Assembly (NCBI GenBank): GCA_027575805.1 | Contig: JANBPU010000028.1 | Coordinates: 62,001-126,000, forward strand | From: Mycoemilia scoparia | Taxonomy: Eukaryota; Kickxellomycota; Kickxellomycetes; Kickxellales; Kickxellaceae | Length of the DNA: 64,000 nucleotides | Direction: 5' to 3' | Part shown: positions 11,252 to 20,594 of the stretch, in pieces | Layout: each line of letters opens with the position of its first letter | How positions within the stretch are numbered: the stretch's first letter is position 1 | Notes under the pieces: generated by a model | What the model saw: the letters and a program-made list of their open reading frames with translations, nothing else | Databases searched by the model: none | Told to the model about the DNA's origin: nothing | Made by a program: the position numbers and the translations under genes

Positions 11252-13558
11252 TTAGGCATTTGTTCCTTGTTTTTGCTTTTGGTAAGACGGCAATTGCTTG
11301 TTTTGTCTCTTTAACATAATTCCGCCAAATAGTGCAGCTATAGCACCAAGAACAATGGTTCGAATCCTCTTGTTACCTCCCCGTTTAAGTGAACCGACGA
11401 TTTTATCTACCAGGCTAATAACTATTCTCATAGATCTTTCGTTGTTTAGTATATTGCCCAAGCCATTACCTAGAGCATCTGACAATACAGAGGAAGATGA
11501 GACTGATGGTCTTTCCAAAGGAGACGAAGGGGGTGACTCTGTTGAATTACCTGAAGCGGTGTTGTTGTTGTTAGTAGCAGTAGTAGGTGCTGTAGTAGTA
11601 GCAGCAGTGGTGGATGTTACTGGGTCATAATAATATGCGGTGGGGTAGTTATATCCATTTGGGTTTACATATTGTGGATGTGGGTGTGGCTGGTAATAAT
11701 TGTTATTGTAAGCTGGATCTGGGGCAGGGGCAGGGTAGTTGTGTCTTTCAGCTTGTCTCATATGCTGGCTGTCCTGATTATTTTGGCTATAATTTGTAGT
11801 TTCAGCTCTTGGGCTTTGATTCTCCTCCTCCTCGCTATTGCTATTGCTATTGTTTTTATTTTTATTATCACCTTCGTCCTCGTCGTCAAATTCATCGTCA
11901 AAAACATCAGAATTGTTGGTCAAAAGCTTTGTCAAAAGCTTCAAGAGTGTTCCAGTACCATCGCCTCTTTTTGAACTTCTAGAATTGGATGGATCACGAG
12001 AGACCAAAGTATCATCGTCACTGTCAACATTATTATTAGTGGTTTTATTAACACTGCGAGCACTAGGCAACTCCTTGATGGCAGACTCATTGCCCTCTTC
12101 TTCATTTTCATCAATAGACAACCCACGAGCTGTGGCTGCTGATGAGCTATCAACTCCTCTGGAATCAAGCCCACGAATAGGAATAAACTTTCTGTACTGG
12201 TCAAACAAGTTAAACAACATTTTCTTCAGAACCTTGTCATCAGAGAATTCACCCCAACCACTGATCTTGTTGGTTCCAAGAGTTCGTTTGGCAGTGATAA
12301 GAACAACGTGGGCCATGACGTGATCCATAAGCTCAGCAATAAATGACTTTCCAGCTGGCTTTTTGGCGGCACCACCAGCTGTTGCTCCTGCTCTAGATGC
12401 TTGGCCAGCACCATTTGTTCCACTACCACAACCATCACGCTTTGAGTTTTGTTGTCCCTTTAGAGTCTTGATGGTCTTGAATACATCGAATCCTAAAAGT
12501 CCAGCCGTTGCCAATCCAACTAGTCGCTTAGTGCCAGTTATTTTCTTTTTAAGCACCATCAACAATATGAAGACTATAAAACTCATTTTGGACGCAGTAT
12601 GGAAGTCAAGACCGCCCGTTAGTTTACGAACTATTGCTTTAATTCCAGATACCTCTTCCTCAGCTGCAGCGGGGGCTGGTTTCTTGTCCTCTTCTTCCTT
12701 CTTCTTGCCTTCAGTCTTGGGTTTCTCCGTTGCAGATGGTTTTCCATTACCTGGCCCAGAGCCTGTAGCAGCTGAAGCAACAAAGGGCTTTGGATTTGAA
12801 CTAAAATGTCCAGTATAGTGGACCTTATTTGTATTGGTCTTTGGGTCATGATATTGAGCGTAGTATTCTTGACCATGTGGATAAGTATATACCTTTGCAT
12901 TTCCTCCGTTTCCAGTACTAACATGTTGAACATTTTGCTGTATATTGAACCACTGGGCACTTTGGGAATCAAAATAAAAATGACCTTCGGTTGGATGGAA
13001 ATAGTAAGGACCACGTTGAGGGTCTGGGTATAAGCCAGCATAGTAATAATTGTTATTGTCATTTGTAGTTGTCATCTGGGCTAACTCTCTACCCTTCATG
13101 TCTGTAGTGGCGTTTTGGGCACCACCATCTACATGTTGCTGCTGTGGAGGAGGAAATGATTTGATGTATCCATTTCCCAAATCAACGGCATGTAAATTCT
13201 CTAGACTTCCAGCAAGATGACCAGGTGCGTCGGTTCTAAAATAATGGCCACCACCAACTGGCGAAGTGTATGACCGGTATTCATCAGGAACCAGGTTTCC
13301 GGGATGCTGGGTCATCCACTTTTTTACATGTTCTTTGGCATTTCCGCCCATTAGGTTGGCTGTAGCATGATGTTGGGCTGGAGGGATATATTGCTGTCCT
13401 TCTTGGACTACTTGGTAATGCATATTTGGGTCATAAAGGACTTGTGCCTGTGCCTGTGCCTGTGGCTGGTAATTATAGCCATAATACTGGGTATAACCAT
13501 AAGGGTCCCGAGTAGTGTGTTTGTTTTCTTGATGCTGGTCACTGTTCTGGTTACTCAT
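11252..13558 (-). CDS. Hypothetical Gln/Tyr-rich protein with two basic-flanked hydrophobic regions
   Basis: A 768-residue single-exon protein if the ATG at 13558 (MSNQNSDQ) is used. The open frame extends 34 codons further upstream, but that extension is Tyr/Thr-rich, lies among TATA-like sequence and is more likely 5' UTR. The N-terminal third is rich in Tyr, Gln, His and Gly (QAQAQAQ run, several GxYFxP-like repeats). Lys/Glu-rich linkers follow. A hydrophobic pair sits at about 320-360 (IVFILLMVL, then KRLVGLATAGLLG), then a denser stretch and Asp/Asn-rich disorder. A C-terminal hydrophobic segment at about 725-745 (IRTIVLGAIAALFGGIML) is flanked by Lys/Arg. Similar basic-hydrophobic-basic blocks occur in the 309-residue neighbour. 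No known domain is recognised. Confidence 0.75.
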   Translation of the reverse strand: MSNQNSDQHQENKHTTRDPYGYTQYYGYNYQPQAQAQAQVLYDPNMHYQVVQEGQQYIPPAQHHATANLMGGNAKEHVKKWMTQHPGNLVPDEYRSYTSPVGGGHYFRTDAPGHLAGSLENLHAVDLGNGYIKSFPPPQQQHVDGGAQNATTDMKGRELAQMTTTNDNNNYYYAGLYPDPQRGPYYFHPTEGHFYFDSQSAQWFNIQQNVQHVSTGNGGNAKVYTYPHGQEYYAQYHDPKTNTNKVHYTGHFSSNPKPFVASAATGSGPGNGKPSATEKPKTEGKKKEEEDKKPAPAAAEEEVSGIKAIVRKLTGGLDFHTASKMSFIVFILLMVLKKKITGTKRLVGLATAGLLGFDVFKTIKTLKGQQNSKRDGCGSGTNGAGQASRAGATAGGAAKKPAGKSFIAELMDHVMAHVVLITAKRTLGTNKISGWGEFSDDKVLKKMLFNLFDQYRKFIPIRGLDSRGVDSSSAATARGLSIDENEEEGNESAIKELPSARSVNKTTNNNVDSDDDTLVSRDPSNSRSSKRGDGTGTLLKLLTKLLTNNSDVFDDEFDDEDEGDNKNKNNSNSNSEEEENQSPRAETTNYSQNNQDSQHMRQAERHNYPAPAPDPAYNNNYYQPHPHPQYVNPNGYNYPTAYYYDPVTSTTAATTTAPTTATNNNNTASGNSTESPPSSPLERPSVSSSSVLSDALGNGLGNILNNERSMRIVISLVDKIVGSLKRGGNKRIRTIVLGAIAALFGGIMLKRQNKQLPSYQKQKQGTNA

Positions 13559-14421
13559 CGTTATATAGCCTGTGTCATATGTATATATAGTTACAATAAG
13601 CGTATGGGTGTAGTAGCAAAGACAAGAAGGAAAAACGAACAAAAATTTTGGTATATACAAATATTTATATAAATGGATTATAAAGGATAAAAATGCTGGC
13701 CAGATAACTAGTTTTGTAGGATAAAGATACTGTGTGTTCTTCCATTAGCTCCACCACCAAAAAATGAGATGATGTTGATGTGGGACGTTTGTGGTTCAAT
13801 AGTTTTTGGATACTAAAATCAATATTTTTGCAATACACGTGTGTTCGGGTGGCCTGTGAGTATTCAGAAATATGATTAATGGTGGACTTAATGACCGTAA
13901 TCTTAGGCTTTGCAAAGAAAAGGCCAATTCAATCAAGAATATGAGTTTGCTTAAATCACTTTTATATTCATTTAAAGATTGACTACTTCTAAATCAAAAA
14001 ACAGATGACTTAAATATAAAACACTTGCCCCTTATTTTTTTGTGTGTATCATAGTCCAGCTCAATTCAATTTGAGACAGTGATGAGTAGGGTAAGCCATG
14101 CACGTGTATCAATGCCGTTTTATCTTTTCATGAGTAATGAATAAGTCCACCATCCACAAGTATCGAAATAATGTTGTACATTTTTCATATTTATAATACC
14201 ACTAAAATTAAAAAATGGTCTTGACCAGCTTAGCAAACTAAATAAAACAAAAAAAAGCCAACTTAATAGAATAAAACCCAAATGAATTATTTTAGCAAAC
14301 AAAAAATAGTCATAATGAAACTGAATCTAACAATATCAAAGATTTGTGGAAATAAAAGTAAAAGTAAAAATAATAATCTGATCTAAATATACAAAAGCAT
14401 ACAATAAAACATAAAATGAGT
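13559..14421. other. Intergenic, 0.85 kb
   Basis: 5' region of the 768-residue protein gene and 3' region of the 309-residue protein gene. TATA-like ATATATA lies near 13580. Apart from AT-rich low complexity, nothing else is seen. Confidence 0.5.
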
Positions 14422-15351
14422 TTAAAGAAGTCCAGCAAGCTTTTCACCAACTTGCGAAATCTGCTCAACCGCATTTTCAGTCGTGGACTCAACAACGAAC
14501 TTTTTGAAAAACTCTAGCAAATAATGGCTGTCAAAGTTTCGGGCATATTTGCTAATTAGCGGTTTTTCTTTTCCCTTTTTTAGAAGGAATCCAGCTACAA
14601 CGATGGCAAGGGAGCCGTATATGATACGGGTTTTTGTTTTGTTCTTTTGTTTAAACATTTGGGCTACTAGGATTATCATTAGGGCCAGAGCCATCATTAC
14701 GGATTTTCTATGACCCCTTTTTGTTGATCTCAATAATGCTGATCCTCTGCTATGACTCTCTCCTGAATCTGCATCTTCGTTGGTGTCCTTGGTGTTTGTG
14801 TCCCGGACTTTTGGTTTATCATCTAGGGACCGCTCGTTAAGCATAGGAGATTTAGTCTTGGTGGTTTTTCTCGAAGTTTCCGTTGGGCAGTTTATGTGAC
14901 TGCTTCTGTTGCTGCTTTCATAATTTGATGGGTTGCTGTTCGCAATGGATCCTGTGTATGAGTATTCACAATTTGCAAATGTGTGAGACTGATGCTGTAA
15001 AGCCATAGTATGTACTGGTCCCTGCATAGGCGCCAATATATAATTAGAATGATTCTGGTATGGATAATAAAAGGACTGGCTAGTTTGCTCAGGATTATAG
15101 ACAATATTGCATGGGTAGTTGGGGTTCTGCGGTGTATTAGTATTGATGTTGTAAAAAGATGAGTTTGGTTGTTGGTAACAATAGAAGTGTACGGGATATG
15201 TGGAGTTAGACTGAACACATGGTAGAGCATCACCATGCCCTACGTACCAAGCCCTTTGTCCACTGCTACAATCATTATCCCTGCTGCTAGTGCCGTACTC
15301 CATGTTATCCATACTGCCTTCCAGGCTGCCGTTCTCTGACATCATCATCAC
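14422..15351 (-). CDS. Hypothetical protein with C-terminal hydrophobic hairpin
   Basis: A 309-residue single-exon orphan. Residues 1-160 are rich in Tyr, Asn, Pro, Gln and Ser. Residues 160-210 are charged. Two hydrophobic segments follow at about 216-233 (VMMALALMIILVAQMF) and 241-256 (IIYGSLAIVVAGFLL), separated by a Lys-rich turn (KQKNKTKTR). An amphipathic tail ends in EQISQVGEKLAGLL. The hairpin resembles the hydrophobic blocks of the 768-residue protein downstream on the same strand: basic turn, R-I-I or R-L-V, then small residues and GFLL or GLLG. The two genes may be distant paralogues (inference). Membrane association is likely; function is unknown. Confidence 0.72.
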   Translation of the reverse strand: MMMMSENGSLEGSMDNMEYGTSSRDNDCSSGQRAWYVGHGDALPCVQSNSTYPVHFYCYQQPNSSFYNINTNTPQNPNYPCNIVYNPEQTSQSFYYPYQNHSNYILAPMQGPVHTMALQHQSHTFANCEYSYTGSIANSNPSNYESSNRSSHINCPTETSRKTTKTKSPMLNERSLDDKPKVRDTNTKDTNEDADSGESHSRGSALLRSTKRGHRKSVMMALALMIILVAQMFKQKNKTKTRIIYGSLAIVVAGFLLKKGKEKPLISKYARNFDSHYLLEFFKKFVVESTTENAVEQISQVGEKLAGLL

Positions 15352-17096
15352 AACAACTACTACTACTATTCCTGCTATTATTAGAGTCTATAAAAGATAG
15401 CAACAAGGCTTTTGGTGGTGTAAAATAAAAACGAATCTTCCTTGTGCAAAAGGGCAGTATAAAGGAAAAGGCGTGGTTATAAATATGCACACAATGGGAT
15501 AGCTAGACTACGAAGGTGTGAATTTAGTTTAAAAGTTAAATTCCAAACATCAAGGCAAAAAAGGAGGCAGCAGAAAAGATGCCTAGACGACCAAGAGTAA
15601 AAAGTAAGGATTTCATAGATAGTGCCACAGTTTGCTCAATAGAGAAAAAACCCGAACCATGGTTTATGTCTTGACAAAAAAGATATAGATAGTGATGATG
15701 ATAGTTCACAGCATCACCGCATTTCTCATACCAGAAATTTGTAGTAATACACCAGGTTATAAAATTGATTTCAAGTAGCCTTCTTTATTATCAATAAAGC
15801 AGGCCATCGTTGATTTCAACTATGCTCTTTATGGCTTCAACAGAGGCGTATGATCTCTGCAATCAAGAATGTGGGGGTGCCGTTGGGACTAATAACGAAC
15901 TTTTTGGCTGGTAGATATGTGCTTCTGAAGTTTATGTTCCAAGTTAAAAATACATCAAGTCACCTTGAAAAGTTGGTTTTGATCATGACGATGTCGCCAA
16001 GAAGCCACAATGGCGCTTTTTACTGCTCTACTTGTCACATATAATCTAATAGTGGCTTAAAAATAGATATCAAACCTCTTGTGGCCATTTGCATATGCCA
16101 GAATCTCCTTCAAAGGTGTACCAGAAGAATACCCTGGATAATCGCCAATATTCTGTCAGGCTGCAGCCAAAATGTATGGATTATGGACTAATTTTGCAAG
16201 GAATGCATCAGGGTACCAATCCGATTCCTTTTGATGGAGGACTTGCCAGATATTCAAGGAGTCTATATGAAAAGTTAAACAGGTAAACTGCTAAGCATAA
16301 TAGCTGGCTATACAATTCAATGCAACTTCAAGTGCAAAAAGGCATTTCGACATTGCCTTTGAATATTGGCAAGGACTATCAGCCTCTACTCCAGACCATT
16401 CAACACATAAACGCACACAAATATACAAAGCCATTGCATGGATTATCGCCAACTGATTTCAAAGTCGCTTAGCCAAAATGCCCCCCACATTCCTGTACAC
16501 TTGAAGTCATCAGCCCTTTACACATTACCAAGGGCTATATGGTTGCATTTATGCAGCCCAAAAAAACTGGTTGCAAACTAACACAACAAAGCTAAATTGG
16601 GCGTTCATTACATTGTCTACGGACTTTGCATATCTCCTTGTCAAAGCAAGAATCGACAAAAGGTGCATACTGTGCGTACTTGCCAATAGCCTATATATTA
16701 GTCTGAGGGCCAAATTCCATATTTAGAACGGAACATAGAGGCTTGCATTACTCTTGTACTTCAACTCTACCCCTTTACATACTTGAAACACAGCTGGTAT
16801 TAGTAATGGCGGTGATAAAGGCTGGGCTTATCCTTAGTGCTATGTATCAAGACAACCGATGCTTCTTTTGTGTGCTATGCCCTATATTCCAATTATAAAT
16901 AGCAGCTTATTTACTCCCAGACTCTGACAATAGAACATTACATTATTCCTTCCTATTCATTACAAAGATTACCATTATTTCCTTGCTTTTATCTATTATA
17001 GCTGACTGTTAATAATTTCGGGCATTTTTGCAAAGACTAGATTGTTTCCGCCAGACCATACATATTCATTCGTTTGTTCATCAGATATCGCAAAGT
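15352..17096. other. Intergenic, 1.7 kb, upstream of the first secreted peptide gene
   Basis: Contains the 5' flanks of the 309-residue protein gene (minus strand) and the 17.1 kb peptide gene (plus strand). From about 15.8 kb the composition is visibly less AT-rich than the spacers near 7 kb or 11 kb. Only short broken frames are present (for example 15850-16044 and 16089-16286), none with a recognisable motif. It may be a long regulatory region or decayed coding DNA; the two cannot be separated by eye. Confidence 0.4.
16894..16900 (+). promoter_or_regulatory. TATA box of the 17.1 kb peptide gene
   Basis: TATAAAT lies about 200 bases upstream of the ATG at 17097. The same hexamer precedes the other three small secreted genes in this cluster. 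Confidence 0.55.
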
Positions 17097-17261
17097 ATGA
17101 AAATAACGTCTGTGTCTATTATTTTGGCCGTCATGACCAGTGCTGTCCTTATAGTGATCGCTGCACCAAATCCTGCCAAAGCTTCCTTAAGAAGAGTTGT
17201 TCGCAGAAATGACTTTGGTTATAGGGGTTACAGGCTTGGTGTTGGCATCGGGCAAAGCTAA
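17097..17261 (+). CDS. Small secreted pre-pro-peptide, dibasic-processed (family member 1)
   Basis: A 54-residue product from the ATG at 17097 (MKITSVSII). The frame is open further upstream, but only this start gives a clean signal peptide. The hydrophobic core is residues 3-22, with likely cleavage within VIAAPNP. Two dibasic sites follow (L31-R32-R33 and R36-R37), typical of Kex2-like processing, leaving a short Gly/Tyr/Arg-rich C-terminal peptide (residues 38-54, ending GVGIGQS). The AAPxP motif after the signal and the dibasic site are shared with the 19.0 and 22.2 kb genes. Secretion and processing are inferred from sequence. The role is unknown: signalling, defence or interaction peptide are all possible. 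Confidence 0.65.
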   Translation: MKITSVSIILAVMTSAVLIVIAAPNPAKASLRRVVRRNDFGYRGYRLGVGIGQS

Positions 17262-17863
17262 GAAGTTGAATGGACCAATAAGCCATCTTACCCAAATCCC
17301 CCACAACCATTGCCTATTCGAGATGCTAGGAACCAGTTCTTTTCGAACTATACCCCCACGGTGTTGAAGCCATGGATTTAACATCTCTAACCCTCGTATA
17401 CCTGTGCTATTGGTCGAAAATATTATCACATTAATCTTTCTCCACCAAGAATGACGATGAGCCCTCGCCACTCTATTCGATTTAATTTGTATTTTTTAGA
17501 TTTATTATAAGCTTATTTTATCAGGGTAAAATAAAGGTTTGCCTTTAAACCCTTCACAATGACATATCATGCCACCACTACTCAATCTACCAGCATTAGT
17601 AGGCCTGGAGCCCCATTTTATCTGGCAAACTACCAGCCATATAAACCAATATGCTTGTGATTTGGACTAGCCAAGAGTATGTATTTAGCTTAGTTGCAGA
17701 ATTTCTTGCGCTCACACTACTGCTAGTGACTGAAAAACCCATCTGTTTGTGTGAGTGCCAAATACAAATCAGCTATTCAATGTAAAATAACTTATTTAAC
17801 ATAAAGATTCCTGAATTTTGTACTTCATCCTGCTTATATCATGACATGTTAGTCTGTGTGAGT

Positions 17864-17881
17864 GATTATTTTTGAAGGGCT
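17864..17881 (+). repeat. Solitary MITE terminal-repeat sequence
   Basis: Matches the family terminal repeat (TTATTTTTGAAGGGCT), but I find no matching inverse end within about 150 bases. It is either a broken copy or chance. Confidence 0.4.
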
Positions 17882-18909
17882 CCAGCTACCGAAATTCAAT
17901 GAGTTGTTAATATAACTCAAGCCAATGCACTCGACAGGACTGGAAAATGACCACATGCATGTCTATATTTTTGTGTTCCCCAAAGATATGACAGAGGGTT
18001 AGTTGAGTCCACAAAGAGGTACAAGACTTTTATTGCCACGCTGACAATGCAGATCCCCAAAATAAAGGAGAAGCCGAATGTGATACACATGCACAGAGAT
18101 AAAAATAACCTTGTGAGGGTTGTATTTGTTATCATTACTGTTCAGGCGACCTAGCTAGCAACACAAAAGCCATGGTAACAAATCTTTGAATTATGGTGTG
18201 CCACACTACATAATAATGTTAACAGCTAACAATTAAACTATTGGCTGGAGGCAGAACTTGGGTACCTTTTCCACAATTTTCATGGCCATTTTTTTGCCAC
18301 AAACATGATGGCCTCTCCCTTGATATATTTTTCCTATAATTTGAAGAATGACTCTAAACTACCACATAATTCTGTCGCTATCAGATAGGTTTTAAATGGG
18401 GTTTAAAACTCAAATTATCAGTGTAGCGTTGTTATCAAGTCATGATCAAGTTTTTAAGCTAAGTCACATGAGGGCTGGCCCAGTAGATTAACAGCCATCA
18501 GTGCTTGACTCGGCTATTTAACAAGTCATCCCTGCAAGCTATGAAAATCACCAAGTTTAGAGGGCCCTTGAGCAATTGTATATGTGGGTACAAGAAACCC
18601 ACCCGCATTGCACTACAAGCAAGAAAACATTATTTGCCTTTAGGCTCTGTGTGCACGCGGTTGTTTTTGAGTGGGAAGATGGTGAGGAGGAAGTGAAAAA
18701 CATTGGCTCCCCTATTCATTGCACATCTGAAGGCCACAAACACAAAATCTTCTAAAGATTTGTGCATCTGTTGGTGGTAGTGTCCTTTTAGCCCAAAGAG
18801 CAATGGGTACCTTCACTTAATGTGTCTATTATTGAGCCAAAGAGAAAAGAGCGAGAGAGAGAGGGAAAACGCTAGACAAAGACGACGGCTTTTGGACCGA
18901 GGCTTCAAA

Positions 18910-18916
18910 TATAAAT
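18910..18916 (+). promoter_or_regulatory. TATA box of the 19.0 kb peptide gene
   Basis: TATAAAT lies 127 bases upstream of the ATG at 19037, within AAATATAAATATCATGG. Confidence 0.6.
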
Positions 18917-19036
18917 ATCATGGCCCTTTCCTTCCTACCAGCAATTGTAAACTAAAGATCGCTACCCCTCTTTGATTCATTTTCTCTTATCTAGAAATTT
19001 AAGTTTTAGAAATAAAACGACATTATCCTCTTAAAT

Positions 19037-19183
19037 ATGAAATTCGTCACAATACTTGCTGTCATCGCCTTGATTGCTTCTGCAACTGTCTCTGCTGCTC
19101 CAGTTCCTGGTCTTGAGCGTAGAGCAAGATCAGGCGTTGATAGAAGTCATGGCTCAGGAATGCAAGAAAACGAGCCCCTTTAG
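19037..19183 (+). CDS. Small secreted pre-pro-peptide, dibasic-processed (family member 2)
   Basis: A 48-residue product, easily missed because of its size. It begins MKFVTILAVIALIASATVSA, a textbook signal peptide with Ala-x-Ala-type cleavage around residue 20. Then comes APVPGLERR, a dibasic Kex2-like site, then a roughly 19-residue tail containing GSGMQENEPL. Both the signal region and the APxPGLERR pro-segment nearly match the gene at 22.2 kb, and the tails share G-M-Q-x-N. A TATAAAT box lies 127 bases upstream and a C/T-rich leader precedes the ATG. Similarity to a second intact copy 3 kb away makes chance unlikely. Function unknown. Confidence 0.8.
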   Translation: MKFVTILAVIALIASATVSAAPVPGLERRARSGVDRSHGSGMQENEPL

Positions 19184-19604
19184 ATGCCGCTTTGCATTCT
19201 TCTGGTCAGGAATATAGATCTACATACCCACCATCATCAAGTCGAGAGTTTGTTTGAACCAAGTACTTCAAAATATAAACATCGTAAAAATCATTGGGTC
19301 TATAATCGTTAATAAATACTTAATCCCGTTCTCGCACTACTCACTGGTGGCGCCATTTGCCTATTGACTTCCCTTTACTCACCGTCTCTCCTAAATTATT
19401 TATCCTGGTACACATCCAGTCTGTGTTATCTTCCGTTCTTCTCTGTTGTTTACTCTGGCTGTATACACCTATCTATCCATCCAGAGCTGTAATTTAGCTT
19501 GTTCTCTAGAACTTTGTTTCTCTATATTAATATGTTAGAACCCCTTTTTTACCCTTAATTTAAATAAAAGGAATTTTAATAGCCATACCTAACAAATAAG
19601 CAGC

Positions 19605-19622
19605 TATTTTTGAAGGGCGACC
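19605..19622 (+). repeat. Solitary MITE terminal-repeat sequence
   Basis: CTATTTTTGAAGGGCG matches the family terminus; no inverse partner was found nearby. Confidence 0.4.
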
Positions 19623-20212
19623 ATTTGCTAATTATTTCAAGCCACAGAAGGAGAGATGCTCTTTTAGCAATTGGATTCGGTGCTGGATAAAGAACAGGAG
19701 GATATGCAGGGGAAATATGAACCACATACTAAAAGCATTATGCTGAAAACTTATCCAAGTCGCATACATTTGTATTGCTTTAGAAAGGATTAGGATATTC
19801 TTTTACTTTCTCTGGAATAGAAGTGAGGCAGACACTCAATGAATGAAACTGTTGGACGTAGGATAAGTACAAATGACCAAGTCCTTTGAAACGCCACTCA
19901 CGCCACGATACAAAAGTGTGCAACAATGTTTGCATCTTTTAACCCAAAGTCATGTTTTAAGCCTTGCTTTTCAAATTCCCAAAAACACAACAGCAAATAC
20001 GTTATCAGCAGGATATTCAAAGGAACCCTTGCATATAAATTGGATGTGTTTCTGTATCAACATCTCCAGCCATACATAAATATATATTTGGATGCATCCA
20101 TTTGGTATACTTATCAGAATATACTCCAAAGGCACTCAAATCAACTTGATTTTAGAAATGGCGTGGTAGAGTGTATGTTGACCAAGAGAAGAACATATGA
20201 TAGAAAAAAAGG

Positions 20213-20219
20213 TATAAAA
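20213..20219 (+). promoter_or_regulatory. TATA box of the six-cysteine protein gene
   Basis: TATAAAA lies 133 bases upstream of the ATG at 20346. Confidence 0.65.
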
Positions 20220-20345
20220 GAATAGAGCTCTTTCTGACATTTTGAAGCATTAGACACATATCCTATTCCCTACCATAATCTCAGCCTATTCCTCATTGAT
20301 ATACAGCGACAGCACTACCCAGCAATCCATCCAAACATCCCCAAA

Positions 20346-20594
20346 ATGAAATACTCGGCCTTTCTCGCTATTACTCTTTTTCTCGCAACCGGTGGTACTA
20401 CTGTCTTTGCTAAGCCTGGGCCTTGGGACATGAACTGGAGATGCTCATGCTCCGATAAAACCGAAAAAGTTTGCGATCAGCAAGGCCTCGAGATGTTTGA
20501 CGATTATTGTGGCGGTGCCAGACAAGCACAGAGAACCAACTTTAATTCTGCTTGTAAAAATGCTGGTGGTGAATATAGTTGTCATAACGAGTAA
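20346..20594 (+). CDS. Small secreted cysteine-rich protein
   Basis: An 82-residue product. Residues 1-22 form a signal peptide (hydrophobic core AFLAITLFLATGG, cleavage after VFA). The mature part of about 60 residues has six cysteines (C33, C35, C43, C55, C70, C79), enough for three disulfides, and is otherwise polar. Size, signal and even cysteine number fit fungal effector-like, antimicrobial or protease-inhibitor-like small secreted proteins, but the spacing matches no family I can name. It sits between two dibasic-processed peptide genes on the same strand, with the same TATA architecture, which suggests a secreted-peptide cluster. Confidence 0.85.
   Translation: MKYSAFLAITLFLATGGTTVFAKPGPWDMNWRCSCSDKTEKVCDQQGLEMFDDYCGGARQAQRTNFNSACKNAGGEYSCHNE

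Larger units (their letters stand above)
17262..19036. other. Intergenic, 1.8 kb
   Basis: 3' UTR of the first peptide gene, then spacer and promoter of the second. It contains a solitary MITE-like end (GATTATTTTTGAAGGGCT) at about 17864-17881. A 72-codon hydrophobic frame on the minus strand (17917-18135) begins with ATG but has no supporting feature. Confidence 0.4.
19184..20345. other. Intergenic, 1.2 kb
   Basis: 3' UTR of peptide 2 (possible AATAAA near 19562), a solitary MITE-like end near 19605-19622 (CTATTTTTGAAGGGCG), and the promoter of the six-cysteine protein. Overlapping short frames at 19873-20225 carry no recognisable motif. Confidence 0.4.

Noticed and set aside
13559..13660. 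Upstream 34-codon extension of the 768-residue protein
   Set aside because: The extension is Tyr/Thr-rich, overlaps TATA-like ATATATA, and the internal ATG starts a typical polar N-terminus.
15850..16286. Two short plus-strand frames suspected to be a decayed copia element (a YALYGF string lies just upstream)
   Set aside because: Only one six-residue resemblance to the retrotransposon LYGLKQ motif; the surrounding frames do not follow reverse transcriptase order.
17917..18135. 72-codon hydrophobic ORF with ATG, minus strand
   Set aside because: Two hydrophobic stretches only, with no promoter element, homology or dibasic site; likely chance in a spacer.
19873..20225. Two overlapping plus-strand frames (68 and 99 codons)
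   Set aside because: They run into the TATA region of the six-cysteine gene and show no conserved motif.
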